Assembly: GCA_036771375.1 (NCBI GenBank)
Contig: DAIPHL010000032.1
Coordinates: 1 to 16,632 of the forward strand
Direction of reading: 5' to 3'
Source: DAIPHL01 sp036771375
GTDB lineage: Bacteria; Synergistota; Synergistia; Synergistales; Synergistaceae
Length of the DNA: 16,632 bases
The notes beneath the pieces are model-generated. The model saw nothing but the letters and a program-made list of their open reading frames with translations, made no database searches and had not been told where the DNA came from. Each line of letters starts with the position of its first letter. Position 1 is the first letter of the stretch. This document shows, in pieces, positions 14,191 through 16,632 of the stretch. A program made the translations under genes and the position numbers.

Positions 14191-16632
14191 ATGAAACTAT
14201 CGCTTGATTGGATCAAAGATTACGTCAAACTACCCGAAGGTCTGGACGTTTCGCGTCTCATGCACGATCTTACGATGTCGACCGTCGAGGTGGAAGGGGC
14301 GGAGGTTCTGTCGAAAAAATACAAAAACATCGTGACAGGTGCCCTGCTCGAGGTTCTTCCCCATCCGAATGCGGACAAACTGCGAATTTGCAGGACGGAT
14401 ATCGGTGAGGGGAACGTGAAGGAGATCGTCTGCGGAGGGATCAACCTGGCGTCCGGGATGAAGGTTGCAGTCGCGCTCCCCGGCTCTTTCGTCCGCTGGC
14501 ATGGAGAGGGGGAACCCGTCGAGATCAAGGAGACAAAACTTCGGGGTGTCAAAAGTTTCGGCATGATATGCGCTTCCGCCGAGATGGAGATGTTCGATCT
14601 CTTTCCCTGCGACGAGCCGGGGACGATCGTCGACCTGTCGTCGTTTGACGCGCCTCCCGGCACTCCCCTCGTGGATGTTTTGGGCATGGACGACGTGATC
14701 CTCGAGATCGACAACAAGTCGATGACGAACCGTCCCGATCTGTGGGGGCACTATGGCATCGCCCGCGAACTTTCGGCCATTTACGACACGCCGCTTGCCC
14801 CTCTTCCTTCCTATCGGTGGGATTTCACGCCCGGTGGACTTCGCGTAAAGATAGAGGCCCCCGATCGCTGCGCCAGATACATGGGGGTACGGATCGAGAA
14901 CGTATCGGTCGCGGAAGCGCCCTTCTCCATCCGAAGCAGGATATGGCGCGTGGGAATGAGACCGATCAACGGGCTGGTCGATATCACGAATTACGTCATG
15001 CTCGCGCTGGGACAGCCGACTCACGTCTTCGACTCCGATGACATCGAAGGTGGAATCACCGTGCGCCGTGCAAGGCGGGAGGAAACGCTCGTCCTTCTAA
15101 ACGGCAGGGAGCTCTCTCTCTCGGAGGAGGACCTGGTGATCGCGGATGACGAGGAGGCCGTTGCGCTGGCCGGGATCATGGGGGGAAACAAAGACTCCGT
15201 ACAGGAGGATACGACCCGTGTGATTCTCGAGGTGGCGAACTTCGAACCGATATTCACGCGTAGGACCGCTCAACGAAACGACCTGCGGACGGAAGCCTCC
15301 GTCCGTTTCGAAAAAGGATTGGATACGCAGAGGGTGGAGCAGGCGGCGATGTTTGCGCTGGCTCTCTTCGCCGAGCAGTTTCCCGAAATGAAGGTCACGG
15401 GTTTTGCGGATCACTATCCCAGAAAATCGGAGCCATCCAGGATCGTTCTCTCGTTGGATTGGCTGGCGCGTCGCATGGGAAAACGCCTCGAAGACGACGC
15501 CGTGAGGAATATGTTGGAGCGTCTCGGTTTTTCCGTTTCGATATCCGGGGATACCATGAACGTCGTGGCTCCCCCGTGGAGATCGACGGGGGACGTCTCT
15601 CTTCCTGACGACATCATGGAGGAGGTCGCCCGTCTCTACGGTTACGAAAATTTCGAACAGACGCCAATCCCGGTCGTGTTCGAAGGAGCGGTCAATCAGC
15701 GCAGGGAGACCTTGAACCGGAGGATGCGCGAGTATCTTTCCTTCCGTTGCGGAATGCAGGAGATCTTTACGTACCCCTGGATGCGAGAGGAATCGATCTC
15801 GATCGTCTTCGGGGGACGACGAGACATGATGAAGCTCACTGCTCCGCCTGCTCCAAATGAGAGCCGGATTCGTTCCTCTTTGCTGCCCAATCTGATTCGA
15901 GCGGTCTCCGAGAACCTGCGCTATTTTGACGAGTTTGCCATATACGAAATGGCTCAGGTTTTTTTCGACGGAGACTATCTCTTTCGTTTTGATCCGAGAG
16001 AGGCTCTGCCGCGCCAGAGACTTTATCTCGCCGGTGCCTTGGTGGGGACATCCTCGGCGACATTGAATCTCTTTCGGAGAGCGAAGGGGATTGTGGAGGA
16101 GATGTCCCGTTTCGTGCACATGGAACCTCTCTCCTTTGAAAGCGGGAATAAACCCGTGTGGGCGGACGACACCGTTTGGCTTAACATCTGCAATCGGGAC
16201 GGTTCCATCGGTACCCTCTCCATGCTTTCGAAAAAATCCGCGCTGGATGCGGGGATAAAACAAGCCTCGGTCATCCTGTTCGAGATCGACGCGGATGCCC
16301 TGACTCCCTTCGCTTCCAGAAGCAATCGGTATGAGCCTCAACCTGAATATCCCCAGGTCGAGTTCGATATCTCCATGCTCTTTGACGAGTCGGTCAGATG
16401 GCGGAGTATCGAGGAGATCGTTTTGGGGAAAGAGACACCCGACAACTTGGTGCGCCGTGTTCGGTTCATGGACGAATATCGGGGGAAGCAAGTTTTCGAG
16501 GGGAAAAAATCCATCACGTTTCGGGTCGTTTTCGGCTCGGATCGAAAAACCCTGACCTCGGAGGAGGTCGAGAAAGCGGCTTCCGCCATCATAAAGCGTC
16601 TTGGCAAGCAACTGGGTGGCGAAGCGCCGACC
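14191..16632 (+). CDS. pheT: Phenylalanine--tRNA ligase beta subunit (3' end beyond window)
   Basis: PheT is the beta subunit of phenylalanyl-tRNA synthetase, supplying tRNA recognition and editing. The ATG at 14191 follows GGGGGAG by 6 nt. The frame is open for 814 codons to the window edge with no stop, so the gene is nearly complete (E. coli PheT has 795 aa). The order is an N-terminal segment (MKLSLDWIKDYV), an EMAP/OB-like tRNA-binding domain at about 40-150 (LPHPNADKLRICR, GVKSFGMICASAEM), and NRPDLWGHYGIARE. The B3/B4 editing domain follows (about 215-380), then B5 with LPDDIMEEVARLYGYE, the catalytic-like domain (MRSSLLPNL-type sequence, here IRSSLLPNLIRAV), and an FDX-ACB anticodon-binding domain near the end (YPQVEFDISMLF). 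DNKSMTNRPDLWGHYG differs from the more usual bacterial DVTPNRPDCLSHLG form, in line with the divergent pheS. It lies 40 bp after pheS, in the same operon. Confidence 0.95.
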   Translation, partial: MKLSLDWIKDYVKLPEGLDVSRLMHDLTMSTVEVEGAEVLSKKYKNIVTGALLEVLPHPNADKLRICRTDIGEGNVKEIVCGGINLASGMKVAVALPGSFVRWHGEGEPVEIKETKLRGVKSFGMICASAEMEMFDLFPCDEPGTIVDLSSFDAPPGTPLVDVLGMDDVILEIDNKSMTNRPDLWGHYGIARELSAIYDTPLAPLPSYRWDFTPGGLRVKIEAPDRCARYMGVRIENVSVAEAPFSIRSRIWRVGMRPINGLVDITNYVMLALGQPTHVFDSDDIEGGITVRRARREETLVLLNGRELSLSEEDLVIADDEEAVALAGIMGGNKDSVQEDTTRVILEVANFEPIFTRRTAQRNDLRTEASVRFEKGLDTQRVEQAAMFALALFAEQFPEMKVTGFADHYPRKSEPSRIVLSLDWLARRMGKRLEDDAVRNMLERLGFSVSISGDTMNVVAPPWRSTGDVSLPDDIMEEVARLYGYENFEQTPIPVVFEGAVNQRRETLNRRMREYLSFRCGMQEIFTYPWMREESISIVFGGRRDMMKLTAPPAPNESRIRSSLLPNLIRAVSENLRYFDEFAIYEMAQVFFDGDYLFRFDPREALPRQRLYLAGALVGTSSATLNLFRRAKGIVEEMSRFVHMEPLSFESGNKPVWADDTVWLNICNRDGSIGTLSMLSKKSALDAGIKQASVILFEIDADALTPFASRSNRYEPQPEYPQVEFDISMLFDESVRWRSIEEIVLGKETPDNLVRRVRFMDEYRGKQVFEGKKSITFRVVFGSDRKTLTSEEVEKAASAIIKRLGKQLGGEAPT

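Noticed and set aside
15097..16611. 504-codon open frame antisense to pheT
   Set aside because: It lies wholly within the certain pheT gene, has arginine- and histidine-rich composition typical of antisense shadow frames, and shows no recognisable domain.

Overview
This is a compact bacterial chromosome segment of fairly high GC content. It is almost fully coding and carries housekeeping genes on the + strand, with one gene on the - strand. There are no tRNA or rRNA genes, insertion sequences, CRISPR arrays or obvious repeats. The gene set (UvrB/UvrA, RlmB, two HD-GYP proteins, infC-rpmI-rplT, KtrBA, PheST) and strong Shine-Dalgarno (SD) sequences would fit an anaerobe such as a member of the Synergistota. 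That placement is inference from the style of the proteins and gene order, not something the sequence proves.

Layout. (1) Positions 2-1144: the 3' part of xseA, with no xseB after it. (2) Positions 1231-2421 on the - strand: an HD-GYP protein, convergent with xseA and divergent from uvrB, whose HD dyad reads Phe-Asp. (3) Positions 2609-8345: a repair and rRNA-modification block of uvrB, uvrA (overlapping uvrB by 77 nt) and rlmB, with a 12-codon mini-ORF bridging uvrA and rlmB. (4) Positions 8389-9594: a response regulator with an intact HD-GYP output domain. (5) Positions 9586-9765: an extended -10 promoter and a structured leader that looks like a transcription attenuator. (6) Positions 9766-11039: infC, with an AUU start codon, then rpmI and rplT. 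(7) Positions 11054-13116: a KtrB/TrkH-type potassium channel subunit and its KtrA/TrkA regulator, both starting with TTG. (8) Positions 13113-16632: pheS and pheT; pheT runs off the window.

How the genes work together. UvrA and UvrB are the damage-recognition half of nucleotide excision repair. infC, rpmI, rplT and pheST form a translation group similar to the E. coli thrS-infC-rpmI-rplT-pheST region. Here a two-gene potassium uptake system sits inside it and is joined to pheS by an ATGA overlap, so the run from infC to pheT is probably one transcript. The AUU codon and the attenuator-like leader suggest two layers of control on infC: IF3 titration at initiation, and leader RNA folding, possibly sensed by L20.

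The points most worth a second look are the infC leader and AUU start, the degenerate HD-GYP protein, the out-of-frame uvrB/uvrA overlap, the unusual PheRS active-site motifs, and the embedded ktrBA pair. I did not see a wholly unknown system. Half of the twelve genes whose starts are visible use a start codon other than ATG.
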